Positions 17,779 to 25,890 of a stretch of DNA of 64,000 bases are shown piece after piece. Numbering within the stretch: position 1 is the stretch's first letter; every line of letters starts with the position of its first letter. The stretch lies in the NCBI GenBank assembly GCA_965276665.1, contig OZ255620.1, positions 2,294,001 to 2,358,000 of the forward strand. Direction: 5' to 3'. The notes below the pieces were generated by a model, which had not been told where the DNA came from, made no database searches, and saw nothing but the letters and a program-made list of their open reading frames with translations. The position numbers and the translations under genes were made by a program. The DNA is from CAWGJC01 sp965276665. Lineage in GTDB: Bacteria > Pseudomonadota > Alphaproteobacteria > Acetobacterales > Acetobacteraceae.

Positions 17779-18594
17779 ATGCCGGTGACGAGCCGAGGAT
17801 TTCCGCTGTTCCTGACCTTCGATCTGGACGCGGAGACGATGTGGACCGCCCGCGACCCCGCCTATGCGGCGCGGCCGATCCTGATGTCGCAGGGCGCGTA
17901 CGGCTGGAAGGTCGGCGTGCCGCGCATCCTCGCTCTGCTGCGGCGCTACGGGCTGCATGTCACCTTCTTCGTGCCGGGTGTCGTCATCGAGCGGCGCCCG
18001 GCGGTGATCGAGGCGATCCTGAGGGACGGCCACGAGATCGCGCATCACAGCCACACGCATCGCTGGATCCTGACGCTCAGCCCGGATGAGGAGCGCGAGG
18101 AGATGGAGAAGGGGATCGCGGCGATCCGCCGCGCCACCGGACGGGCGCCGCGCGGCTGGCGCTCGCCGGCGGCCGAGCTCAGCCCGATCAGCCTCGACCT
18201 GCTGCGGGAGTATCGCTTCGATTACTCCTCGAACTTCTTCGACGATGACAGCCCCTATCTGCTCGAGATCGGCGGCGAGCGGACCGAGATCGTGGAATTG
18301 CCGTTCCGCTGGGTGCTGGATGACGCGCCGTTTTTTCAATACTCGATCGTGCTGCCGGGCCGCACCATGCACCCGCCCTCCTCCGTGCTCGAATCGTGGA
18401 AGACGGAATTCGACATGCTGTATGTCGAGGACCGCATGATGATGATCGGCTTCCATCCGCAGATCATCGGCCAGCCCTCGCGGCTCTGGGTGCTCGAGAA
18501 GCTCATCGAGCACGCGCTGACGCACGGCAACGTCTGGATCGGCCGTTGCGACGAGATCACCGACGACATCCGCCCGCGCCTGGCCGCCGCCTGA
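17779..18594 (+). CDS. Polysaccharide deacetylase/imidase-family (NodB-fold) hydrolase
   Basis: A 271-residue metal-dependent hydrolase with the NodB-homology fold: first motif TFDLDAET (Asp near residue 15), metal-binding HEIAHHSHTH (about 79-88), and GWRSPAAELS in the third motif. The FDLDAETMW form is found in the HpPgdA-like branch, which includes enzymes acting on cyclic imides, rather than in chitin-type deacetylases. It has no signal peptide, so it probably acts in the cytoplasm on the imported compound. AAGGAG lies six bases before the second of two adjacent ATGs, which decides the start. It sits between an importer and SDR/amidase genes. Confidence 0.8.
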   Translation: MPVTSRGFPLFLTFDLDAETMWTARDPAYAARPILMSQGAYGWKVGVPRILALLRRYGLHVTFFVPGVVIERRPAVIEAILRDGHEIAHHSHTHRWILTLSPDEEREEMEKGIAAIRRATGRAPRGWRSPAAELSPISLDLLREYRFDYSSNFFDDDSPYLLEIGGERTEIVELPFRWVLDDAPFFQYSIVLPGRTMHPPSSVLESWKTEFDMLYVEDRMMMIGFHPQIIGQPSRLWVLEKLIEHALTHGNVWIGRCDEITDDIRPRLAAA

Positions 18595-19334
18595 TGGCGG
18601 CCTCCTTGCAGGGCCGGCGCATCCTGGTGGTGGGAGGCGCCGCGGGGATCGGCCTGGCGAGCGTGCGCCTGTCCCGGGAGGCGGGAGCGCTGGTCGCGGC
18701 GGTCGACCGCGACGCCCGGCGGAACGGTGACCCGGCGGACCCACCCTTGTTCCGCGCGGATGTGCGCGAGACCGAGGCGATCGATGCCGCGGTGGCGGAC
18801 GCGGCCACCGTGATGGGCGGCCTCGACGGCGTGATCTACTGCGCCGGCATCGATCTGCTGACCTCGCTCGCCGCGACCGAGGACGCGGCGTGGGAGCGGG
18901 TGCTCGACGTGAACCTGACCGGCGCGATGCGGGTCTGCCGCGCGGCACTCCGCCATTTCGCGCCGCAGGGCGGCAGCATCGTGCTGGTCTCCTCCGGCGC
19001 CGGGCTGCGCCCCCTGCCGGACCGCACGGCGTATTGCGCCTCAAAGGCCGGTTTGATCATGCTGGCCAAGACGCTCGCGGCCGAGCTGGCGCCGCGTGGG
19101 ATCCGCGTCAACGCGCTCTGTCCGGGGGCGGTGGAGACCGGCCTGTTCCGCTCCGGCCTCGCCGACACGCCCGATCTCGACGCGGCGCTCGCGGATGTGC
19201 GGGCCCGCTATGCGTTGCAGCGGATCGCCGAGCCCGACGAGATCGCGCGCGCCATCGTCTTCCTCACCAGCGGCGATGCCAGCTACGTGACCGGGACTGC
19301 GCTGGCCGTCGATGGCGGGCGGACCTTCCATTGA
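18594..19334 (+). CDS. Short-chain dehydrogenase/reductase (first of pair)
   Basis: A 246-residue SDR of the classical type: nucleotide-binding GGAAGIG (about residues 14-20), YCAG in place of the NNAG motif, catalytic Ser in VLVSSGAG, YCASKAG with the Tyr/Lys pair (about 145-149), and PGAVET. Residues VDRDAR at the end of the second strand suggest NAD preference. The substrate is unknown. The ATG overlaps the hydrolase stop (TGATG), and its own stop overlaps the next SDR's TTG start (TTGA). Confidence 0.86.
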   Translation: MAASLQGRRILVVGGAAGIGLASVRLSREAGALVAAVDRDARRNGDPADPPLFRADVRETEAIDAAVADAATVMGGLDGVIYCAGIDLLTSLAATEDAAWERVLDVNLTGAMRVCRAALRHFAPQGGSIVLVSSGAGLRPLPDRTAYCASKAGLIMLAKTLAAELAPRGIRVNALCPGAVETGLFRSGLADTPDLDAALADVRARYALQRIAEPDEIARAIVFLTSGDASYVTGTALAVDGGRTFH

Positions 19335-20101
19335 GCGGCGGTTCGACGGTCTGGGCCGGCCGATTCGCCGGCCAGGTCGCGATGATCACCGGCGCGGCGC
19401 ACGGCATCGGCGCGGCCTGCGCGCGGCGACTGGCCCGCGAAGGCGCGCGGATCGCCGTCATCGATCGGGAGAATTGGATCACGGAAGTTTTCGCCGATCT
19501 GCCGCCGGGAAACTGCCTTGCGATCGCGGGCGATTGCACCGACGCTGACGTGCTCCGGGATTTCGCCGAGCGAACGGCGGCGCAACTCGGCGAGCCCGCC
19601 GTGCTCGTCAACAATGTCGGGCAGAGCGCGCGCGAGCGCGGCAGCCGGTTCGTCGACTCCACAGAGGAGATATGGCGTTTCGTGCTGGAGGTGTCCCTGC
19701 TCTCCGCGATGCGCCTCACCCGGCTGGTGGCGCCCGGCATGCGGGCGCGCGGATCCGGCCGCATCCTCACCATGTCGAGCGACGCCGCCTTCGCGGGCGA
19801 TGCCGGGCTCGTCGATTATGCGACGGCGAAGATGGGGCTGGTCGGCTTCATCCGCGCGCTCGCCCGCGAGCTCGCGCCGCATGGCGTGACGGTGAACGCG
19901 GTGGCGCCCGGCGCGGTGCGCACCCGCGCGCACGATGCGCTCTCGCCGGAGGTGCTCGACCGCATCCGCGCCGGCACGCCGGCCGGCTTCATCGCCGAGG
20001 CGGAGGAGGTGGCCGGCCTCGTCGCCTATCTCGCGAGCCCGGAAGCGCGCTTCATCACCGGGCAGACGATCCTGATCGATGGCGGACGATGGATGCTGTG
20101 A
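19331..20101 (+). CDS. Short-chain dehydrogenase/reductase (second of pair)
   Basis: A 256-residue classical SDR: TGAAHGIG (about residues 17-24), NNVG, the catalytic Ser in ILTMSSDAAF, YATAKMG with Tyr and Lys (about 159-163), and PGAVRT. The Asp in IAVIDREN points to NAD(H). The start is TTG at 19331, overlapping the preceding stop; no ATG lies upstream in frame without entering the first SDR deeply. The two SDRs are divergent in sequence, so they probably catalyse different steps. Confidence 0.84.
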   Translation: MSGGSTVWAGRFAGQVAMITGAAHGIGAACARRLAREGARIAVIDRENWITEVFADLPPGNCLAIAGDCTDADVLRDFAERTAAQLGEPAVLVNNVGQSARERGSRFVDSTEEIWRFVLEVSLLSAMRLTRLVAPGMRARGSGRILTMSSDAAFAGDAGLVDYATAKMGLVGFIRALARELAPHGVTVNAVAPGAVRTRAHDALSPEVLDRIRAGTPAGFIAEAEEVAGLVAYLASPEARFITGQTILIDGGRWML

Positions 20102-20129
20102 CACGCCGCGGAGCGAAAGGACGCGCTGC

Positions 20130-21551
20130 ATGACCGGAATCGCCGACATGACCGCCGTGGAGATGGCGGCCGCCATCCGCGCGCGCGCCCTTTCACCCAT
20201 CGAGGCGGTGCAGGCGGCGCTCAACCGGATCGAAGCGGGGCGCGCGCTGAATGCCTTCATCACCATCACCGCCGAGGCGGCGATGGCGGCGGCGCGGCAG
20301 GCCGAGGCGGCCGTTCTGGCCGGCGAAACATTGCCGCCGCTGCACGGCGTGCCGTTTACGGCGAAGGATCTGATCGCGACGGCCGGCGTGCGAACCACGA
20401 TGGGGTCGGCGATTTTCGAGAACTTCGTGCCGGCGGAGGATGCCGTCACGGTCGCCCGCGCGAAGCGCGCGGGCGCGATCCTGATCGGCAAGACCACGAC
20501 CCCCGAATTCGGTCACAAGCAGCTGACCGAGGCGCCGATCTTCGGATTGACGCTCAATCCGATCGACCGCTCGGTGACCGCCGGCGCCTCCAGCGGCGGC
20601 GCCGCGGTCGCGGTCGCGACCGGCATGGGCCCGCTCGCGCTCGGCACCGATGGCGGCGGCTCGATCCGCATCCCCGCCGCCTGCTGCGGCGTCGTCGGGC
20701 TCAAGGCGACGCTCGGCGTGGTGCCGCATTTGCAGGTGCCGGATCTGTTTTCCGCCAACTCTTTCGTCGGGCCGATGGCGCGCACGATCGCCGACACGGC
20801 GCTGCTGTTCGACGTGATCGCCGGTCCCGACCGGATGGACCCTTACGGCCAGGCGGCGCCCCCGAGCGGCGAGGCGCTCACCAGCCTCGCCGGGCTGCGC
20901 GTCGGCTGGATGGCGCGCTGCGGCAATGCGTTGCTGGACACGGAAGTTGCGGCGGTCACGACGCGCACGGTCGCGCGTATGGCGGAGGCGGGCGCCATCG
21001 TCGCGCCGGTGGAGCTCGATTTCGTCGGGTTGGAGCCGGATTTCCTGGTGATGCTGGAATCCGGAATCGCCTCCCGCGTGGCGCCGCATCTGCCGCGCTT
21101 CCGCGACCGGCTCGATCCGCATCTGATCGAGACCGTCGAGAACGGGTTGCGGCACGACGCGGTGGCGTTGCAGAACGCCGCCGCCGCACGCAGCGCGATG
21201 TTCCGCGCGGTGCAAAAACTCTTCGCCTCTTATGACGTGATCATCTCGCCGGTGTTGACGACGCTGCCGCCACCGCTCGACGCGCGGTTGCCCGATGGTG
21301 CGGTGCTGGTGAATGGCGAGCCGAGCGGCACGATCCGCGGCGGCCTCTACCCCTACACCTATCCCTATAATCTCACCGGGCACCCGGCCCTGGCGATGCC
21401 GTGCGGGCGCAGCCGGACAGGATTGCCGATTGGCCTGCAGATCGCCGGACGGTGGCACGAAGATCGTCGCGTTCTCGCGATCGGCGCCCTGCTCGAGGCG
21501 ATGTTGGCGGACGTGGTGACGCTCGCAACCGTGCCCATTCCGTCGAGCTGA
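20130..21551 (+). CDS. Amidase (amidase-signature family)
   Basis: A 473-residue amidase with the Ser-cisSer-Lys triad: Lys79 in PFTAKDL, the cis-Ser at about 154 in GASSGGAAVAVATG, and the nucleophile Ser178 in GTDGGGSIRIPAACCG. The family hydrolyses carboxamides, half-amides and aryl acylamides. As the last gene of the operon, after an importer and an imidase-like hydrolase, it could be a half-amidase that releases ammonia from the ring-opened product; that is inference. AAGGA precedes the ATG at 20130. No Gat-subunit partner genes are nearby, arguing against a tRNA amidotransferase role. Confidence 0.88.
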   Translation: MTGIADMTAVEMAAAIRARALSPIEAVQAALNRIEAGRALNAFITITAEAAMAAARQAEAAVLAGETLPPLHGVPFTAKDLIATAGVRTTMGSAIFENFVPAEDAVTVARAKRAGAILIGKTTTPEFGHKQLTEAPIFGLTLNPIDRSVTAGASSGGAAVAVATGMGPLALGTDGGGSIRIPAACCGVVGLKATLGVVPHLQVPDLFSANSFVGPMARTIADTALLFDVIAGPDRMDPYGQAAPPSGEALTSLAGLRVGWMARCGNALLDTEVAAVTTRTVARMAEAGAIVAPVELDFVGLEPDFLVMLESGIASRVAPHLPRFRDRLDPHLIETVENGLRHDAVALQNAAAARSAMFRAVQKLFASYDVIISPVLTTLPPPLDARLPDGAVLVNGEPSGTIRGGLYPYTYPYNLTGHPALAMPCGRSRTGLPIGLQIAGRWHEDRRVLAIGALLEAMLADVVTLATVPIPSS

Positions 21552-21578
21552 GAGACCCTCCCGCGCGCGGCGTCAGCC

Positions 21579-21690
21579 TCAGCTCCGCGAGACGTTCAGC
21601 AGGTCCTGATTCAGCCGCGCCCGCTCGGTATAGAACACACCGTGGGGCGCGCCGGATATTCGATCAACTGCGCGCTCGGCGCGATCTCCC
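21579..21690 (-). pseudogene. Relic of alpha/beta hydrolase (chloroperoxidase-like) C-terminus
   Basis: On the minus strand this stretch reads RISGAPHGVFYTERARLNQD and ends in LLNVSRS, matching the C-terminal helix of non-haem chloroperoxidase-like alpha/beta hydrolases, with the catalytic His in GAPHG. Nothing upstream in the frame resembles the rest of the fold (no GxSxG serine motif), so only the last 30-odd codons survive. The other 290 bp between the amidase and the TetR operator hold no supported gene. Confidence 0.6.
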
Positions 21691-21951
21691 GGAGGCGATG
21701 ACCAGAGGACATCGCGACCTACGTCCGCGCCTAAAGCCGGGTGGGACGATGAGACTGACGACCATGCCCGAGGGCATCGACTGACCCCACCAACGGCATG
21801 ACCCCTCACGGCATCCTCCCAGAGGCTCGGAGGAAAAAGCTGGCGGTGATGGCGATCGTCAAGGACAGCGTCAGCAGGCGGGTCAGGCTGGGCGAGACGG
21901 CGCGGCCGAGGCGGGCGCCCGCGAACCAACGACGAAAACCCGATTGCGCGG

Positions 21952-21971
21952 CATACCGACCGTCCGGTATG
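21952..21971. promoter_or_regulatory. Palindromic operator upstream of TetR gene
   Basis: A 20-bp near-perfect inverted repeat, CATACCGACC-GTCCGGTATG, ends eight bases before the TetR-family start codon. The TACCGACC/GGTCGGTA core is the classical half-site of many TetR regulators of the AcuR/NemR kind, so autoregulation is likely. Two centre-proximal positions break the symmetry. Confidence 0.72.
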
Positions 21972-21979
21972 TTTGCTGC

Positions 21980-22621
21980 ATGGATACGAATCCTGCGAGC
22001 AACCGAACCCGGCGCGACGGCAGGGCCTGGCTGCTGGAGAGCGCCCTCATCGTGATCCGCGAAAAGGGATTTGCGGCCACCTCGGTCGAGGACCTCTGCC
22101 AGGCCGCCGGCGTGACGAAAGGCGCCTTCTTTCACCATTTTCGCAGCAAGGAGGCGCTCGGCGTCGCGGCGGCCGACCACTGGTCGGAGACCACCGGCGC
22201 GCTGTTCGCCGGCGCGCCCTACCACGCCCATCCCGATCCCTTGCGGCGCGTGCTCGGCTACATCGACTTCCGCTCCGAATTGCTGCGGGGCGCCGTGCCG
22301 GAATTCACCTGCCTGGTCGGCACGATGGTGCAGGAGATGTACGAGACGAGCCCCGCCATCCGGAACGCCTGCGAGGCCAGCATCTGCGAACATGCGGCGC
22401 GGCTCGAACCCGACATCGCCGCGGCGATGCGGCGTTGCCGTATCAAAGGCGATTGGACCGCGCAGGATCTTGCGCTGCACACGCAGGCCGTGCTGCAGGG
22501 CGCCTTCATCCTCGCCAAGGCGACCGGCGACGTGGAAATCGCGCGCGCCAGCGTCGCGCATCTGCGCCGCTACATCGCATTGCTGTTTCGCCAACCAAAA
22601 GCCAGGGAGCGTCCATCATGA
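21980..22621 (+). CDS. TetR/AcrR-family transcriptional regulator
   Basis: A 213-residue repressor with the TetR helix-turn-helix at residues about 13-58 (LLESALIVIREKGFAATSVE, LCQAAGVTKGAFFHHFRSKE). The C-terminal ligand domain contains FTCLVGTMVQEMYETSP, seen in regulators of stress or electrophile-response genes. The ATG at 21980 lies next to a palindromic operator, giving a very short leader. The PhnB-like and YciI-like genes downstream on the same strand are the natural targets, although 174 bp separate them. Confidence 0.9.
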   Translation: MDTNPASNRTRRDGRAWLLESALIVIREKGFAATSVEDLCQAAGVTKGAFFHHFRSKEALGVAAADHWSETTGALFAGAPYHAHPDPLRRVLGYIDFRSELLRGAVPEFTCLVGTMVQEMYETSPAIRNACEASICEHAARLEPDIAAAMRRCRIKGDWTAQDLALHTQAVLQGAFILAKATGDVEIARASVAHLRRYIALLFRQPKARERPS

Positions 22622-22795
22622 GCAACGTGACGTCGACGACGGGGGTGTCCGCGACGAGACGGACGTCATGACGCTGCTCGGCGCGTTGCGTCAGACGCAT
22701 CACGACGAAAGCCTTCGACCTGTCGCCCTGATCAATCGGCGCAACACTCGCGGGAGGCTTTGCAAAAGACTTCAACCTGAAAGGGGTTTTCAAGA
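22622..22795 (+). other. Gene-free gap downstream of tetR, possible gene remnant
   Basis: After the TetR gene a coupled ATG (22618) opens a 17-codon frame that stops at 22671. A second frame from 22668 (MTLLGALRQTHHDESLRP) stays open but matches nothing I recognise. Together they look like the scrambled remains of a small gene. An AAGGGG ribosome site for the next gene lies near 22780. Confidence 0.3.
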
Positions 22796-23275
22796 ATGTC
22801 CATTCAGTGCATCACACCATTTCTCTGGTACGAACGCGATGCCGAGGACGCAGCGCGCCTCTATGTTTCGGTATTCGACAATTCGCGCATCACCCACGTG
22901 TCGCGATACGGCGATGCGATGGCCGGACCGAAAGGCAGCGTCATGGTGGTCGGTTTCGAGTTGCAGGGCCGGCCCTTCGCCGCGCTCAATGGCGGCCCGG
23001 CATACCGGCTTTCCGAAGCCTTTTCCCTGCTCGTCAACTGCACCGAACAGGCCGAGATCGACCGGCTCTGGGAAACGCTGGGCGGCGGCGGGTCTTATAA
23101 TGTGTGCGGCTGGCTGAAGGACCGGTTCGGCCTGTCCTGGCAAATCAACTATGCCGGACTGCCGGATCTCATGGGCGGCGACCCGGCGAAAGCCGGCCGG
23201 GTGATGCGCGCGCTGATGGGAATGACACGGGTCGACATCCGGGCGCTCGTCGCCGCGGCGGACGCCGTGGAATGA
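22796..23275 (+). CDS. PhnB/VOC-superfamily protein
   Basis: A 159-residue VOC-fold protein of the PhnB-like (3-demethylubiquinone-9 3-methyltransferase-like) group: ITPFLWYERDAEDAARLYVSVF at the start, then VMVVGFELQGRPFAALNGGP and the closing CGWLKDRFGLSWQI. Family members are mostly uncharacterised and often sit beside TetR regulators and YciI-like proteins. No obvious extradiol-type metal triad was seen. AAGGGG about ten bases upstream supports this start. Confidence 0.82.
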   Translation: MSIQCITPFLWYERDAEDAARLYVSVFDNSRITHVSRYGDAMAGPKGSVMVVGFELQGRPFAALNGGPAYRLSEAFSLLVNCTEQAEIDRLWETLGGGGSYNVCGWLKDRFGLSWQINYAGLPDLMGGDPAKAGRVMRALMGMTRVDIRALVAAADAVE

Positions 23276-23339
23276 GGATGAATGCGCGGATCGCCGCTTG
23301 CATCGATCCCGCTGCGAACAACAAAGTTGAGGAGAAACC

Positions 23340-23696
23340 ATGACCAGTCGGAATCGGGGCAAGTTTCTCGTCCTGTATCTTGCACCGGCATCAATTCTCG
23401 AAGAATGGTCGAAGACGGACCCCGAGAGGAGGAAGCTCGCGGAGGAAAAGTTGCACGGCGAGTGGGTGAGGTGGATGCATGAGCATGCGGATCTGGTGAC
23501 CGGCACCGAGGCCGCCGGCAAGCCAAAGCGCGTCACATCGGTCGGGATTGCCGAGGGTCGGAACGACATCATGCTATATTCGTTCGTCGAGGCCGACTCG
23601 CACGAGGAAGCGGCGAAAGCCTTCCAGGACCACCCTCACCTGCAAATTCCGCAATCATCCATCGAGATCATGGCCGTCAGGCCGATGGGTGGGTGA
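23340..23696 (+). CDS. YciI-like dimeric alpha/beta-barrel protein
   Basis: A 118-residue protein: KFLVLYLAPASILEEW at the start, a helical middle (RKLAEEKLHGEWVRWMHEHA), and the ending FVEADSHEEAAKAFQDHPHLQIPQS with GG-terminated tail. This is the pattern of the YCII/DGPF superfamily, small proteins common beside PhnB-like genes and sometimes acting as chlorohydrolase-like or stress proteins. A GAGGAG ribosome site precedes the ATG. No catalytic assignment is possible. Confidence 0.7.
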   Translation: MTSRNRGKFLVLYLAPASILEEWSKTDPERRKLAEEKLHGEWVRWMHEHADLVTGTEAAGKPKRVTSVGIAEGRNDIMLYSFVEADSHEEAAKAFQDHPHLQIPQSSIEIMAVRPMGG

Positions 23697-23803
23697 TCGC
23701 GGGTTCGCCGACGACCCGGTCCACGAGTTCGGGAGTGCCGTTCACGCCGCTGCGCGCGCCACCCGGAAAGCTCGGCTCAGCCTATTCGTCCACCACGCCT
23801 CTC

Positions 23804-24727
23804 TCATCCGCCACGGCGCGCCGGCCGCGTTTGCCGGCGAAGCGGCCGCTCATCGGCGAACATCCGGGATTTGGCGGCCAGCCAGATGCGAAACGCCTTC
23901 ATGGCCGATGATTCCTGACGGGATTTCAGCCAGGTCAGCCAGTAGGCGCCGAGCGGCACCGCGATACCGAATGGCTGCACCAGCCGCTCCTGCTGCAGGT
24001 CGCGCTCGAACATGCGCACCGGCAGCAAGGCGACGCCCGCTCCCTGCACCGCCGCCTCGGCCATGCCGAGAGACGATTCGAACACGAAGCCCCGCACGGT
24101 CGGACACGGCAGGGCCGCCGCGGCGAACCAGCACGTCCATTCGTCGGGGCGATAGGAGCGCAGCAGGTTCTCGCGCGCCAGATCGTCCGGCCGCCGCAGC
24201 CGCTGCGCGACGGCGGGCGCGCAGAGCGGCGAGAAGGCCGCATCGAACAGCCGCATCGCCTCCGTGCCTTGCCACGCGCCGTCGCCGAAGCGGATCGCGC
24301 CATCCAGCCCTTCTCCGGCCAGATCGACACGATTGTTGTTGGTCAGCAGACGCAGATCAACGAAGGGATGCGCGGCCCGGAAATCCGCCAGCCGCGACAG
24401 CAGCCACCCGGTGACGAAGGTGCCAACGACGCTGACGGTCAGCACCTCGCGCAGCCGTCCGCCCTCGAACCGGTCGAGCGTGGCGGCGATGCGGCGGAAT
24501 GCGTCGGTCAGCACCGGCAGGAGAGCCTCGCCCTCCTCGGTCAGCGTCAACCCGCGCGGCAGGCGACGGAAAAGCGCCACGCCGAGACTGTCCTCGAGCC
24601 CTTTCACCTGATGGCTGACCGCCGCCTGGGTGACGCGGAGCTCCAGACCGGCGCGCGTGAAGCTCAGATGCCGGGCCGCCGCCTCAAAGGCGCGCAAGGC
24701 ATTCAGCGGGAGATGCGAGGCGATCAT
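23804..24727 (-). CDS. LysR-family regulator, AmpR/GcvA-like
   Basis: A 307-residue LysR regulator. The helix-turn-helix opening LPLNALRAFEAAARHLSFTRAGLELRVTQAAVSHQVK is the AmpR/GcvA subtype, and the effector domain runs from about residue 90 to 290. It is divergent from the class A beta-lactamase gene with 153 bp between, the classic ampR-bla arrangement, where AmpR represses or activates the lactamase in response to cell-wall muropeptides. The C-terminal ten residues are Arg-rich and overlap no neighbour. Confidence 0.88.
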   Translation of the reverse strand: MIASHLPLNALRAFEAAARHLSFTRAGLELRVTQAAVSHQVKGLEDSLGVALFRRLPRGLTLTEEGEALLPVLTDAFRRIAATLDRFEGGRLREVLTVSVVGTFVTGWLLSRLADFRAAHPFVDLRLLTNNNRVDLAGEGLDGAIRFGDGAWQGTEAMRLFDAAFSPLCAPAVAQRLRRPDDLARENLLRSYRPDEWTCWFAAAALPCPTVRGFVFESSLGMAEAAVQGAGVALLPVRMFERDLQQERLVQPFGIAVPLGAYWLTWLKSRQESSAMKAFRIWLAAKSRMFADERPLRRQTRPARRGG

Positions 24728-24880
24728 TGGCGGCGTGTATTAGTTTTTTTAGGGGCTGCTGAAAAGATTTGGTCGTTTGCCTCGCGAGCGCTCTGCGGCG
24801 AAGTTCTTGCCCGCGCACAGCGCCATGCGCATTTCGTGGGGGGATGCGCCCCGAGCAGATCGAGCCCTGGCAGGAGAGAC
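24728..24880. promoter_or_regulatory. Intergenic control region of LysR/beta-lactamase pair
   Basis: The 153 bp between the divergent starts should hold the LysR operator and both promoters. It opens with an AT-rich run (GTGTATTAGTTTTTTTAGG, 24735-24753) that could contain a T-N11-A LysR box near the regulator start. From 24753 a GGGGCTGCTGAAAAGA motif resembles the terminal repeat of IS5-group elements, so part of this space may be an insertion-sequence end. No clean -35/-10 pair was identified. Confidence 0.4.
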
Positions 24881-25741
24881 ATGACGACATCGCCGACCCG
24901 CCGAAGCCTGCTGGTCGCGGCCGCCGCGGCGCCGTTATTGTCCGGCAAGCGCGTTTCCGCCGAGACACGGGACCGGTTTGCCGCGCTCGAGGCCTCGTCC
25001 GGCGGCCGGATCGGCGTCGCGGGCGTGGATACCGGGAGCGGCGCGACCGTCACGCACCGCGCGGATGAGCGCTTCCCGTTCTGCAGCACGTTCAAGCTGA
25101 TCGCGGCCTCGGCGATCCTGACGCGCAGCGCCACCGAGCGCAGCCTGCTGGAGCAAAGGATCGAGTATGCCAGGGGCGATCTCGTTTCCTACTCGCCCGT
25201 CACCAGCAAGCATGTTGCCACCGGGATGACGGTCTCCGACATCTGCGCGGCGGCGCTGCAGTACAGCGACAACACCGCGGCCAATCTGATGATCCGTCTG
25301 CTGGGCGGTCCCTCCTCGGTCACGGCATTCGCGCGTTCGATCGGCGATCGGGCGTTCCGCCTGGATCGCTGGGAGACCGCCCTCAACAGCGCCATTCCAG
25401 GCGATCTGCGCGATACCTCGACGCCGATGGCGATGATGGACGATTTGCGTCACGCGACACTCGGGACTCTTCTGGGATCGTCGGAAAGAGAGCAGCTCGT
25501 GACCTGGATGAAGGGATGCACGACAGGGTTCAAGCGGATCCGTGCCGTCGCGCCCGTGGGATCGGTCGTCGCGGACAAGACCGGGACCGGCGATAACGGA
25601 ACGGAAAACGACATCGCCGTCATCTGGCCGCCCGGCAGGTCGCCGACCGTGCTCGTTGTCACCATCACGAATAACAAGAACGAGGCGCCCGATGAGCTGG
25701 TCGCCGCAGCGGCGAAAACCGCTCTCGAAGCGCTCGGATAA
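24881..25741 (+). CDS. bla: Class A serine beta-lactamase
   Basis: A 286-residue class A enzyme with all active-site motifs: STFK (Ser69, Ambler S70), SDN (129-131), ETALN (Glu165, the deacylating base E166) and KTGTGDNGT (Lys233). It hydrolyses beta-lactams in the periplasm. The N-terminus TRRSLLVAAAAAPLL carries a twin-arginine motif, indicating Tat export as in some other class A enzymes. An AGGAG site precedes the ATG at 24881. The divergent AmpR-like regulator suggests inducible expression. Motifs are intact, so activity is expected, but the substrate spectrum cannot be inferred. Confidence 0.95.
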   Translation: MTTSPTRRSLLVAAAAAPLLSGKRVSAETRDRFAALEASSGGRIGVAGVDTGSGATVTHRADERFPFCSTFKLIAASAILTRSATERSLLEQRIEYARGDLVSYSPVTSKHVATGMTVSDICAAALQYSDNTAANLMIRLLGGPSSVTAFARSIGDRAFRLDRWETALNSAIPGDLRDTSTPMAMMDDLRHATLGTLLGSSEREQLVTWMKGCTTGFKRIRAVAPVGSVVADKTGTGDNGTENDIAVIWPPGRSPTVLVVTITNNKNEAPDELVAAAAKTALEALG

Positions 25742-25890
25742 TCGACGCCTCGGTGTGGTCCCCAGGGGCGGCCTGGCCGCACCCGGCCGACTCCGCCCGC
25801 ACCCCGCGATCCCCTTGCGCGATCCTCGATCCGCAGGTCCTTTGGCGCGTGGACGACGGCCCCCGCGTGAAAGCCTTCCTTCAGCGCACG

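Noticed and set aside
24753..24830. GGGGCTGCTGAAAAGA resembling an IS5-type end upstream of the beta-lactamase
   Set aside because: No transposase sequence or second end accompanies it; noted only in the control-region entry.
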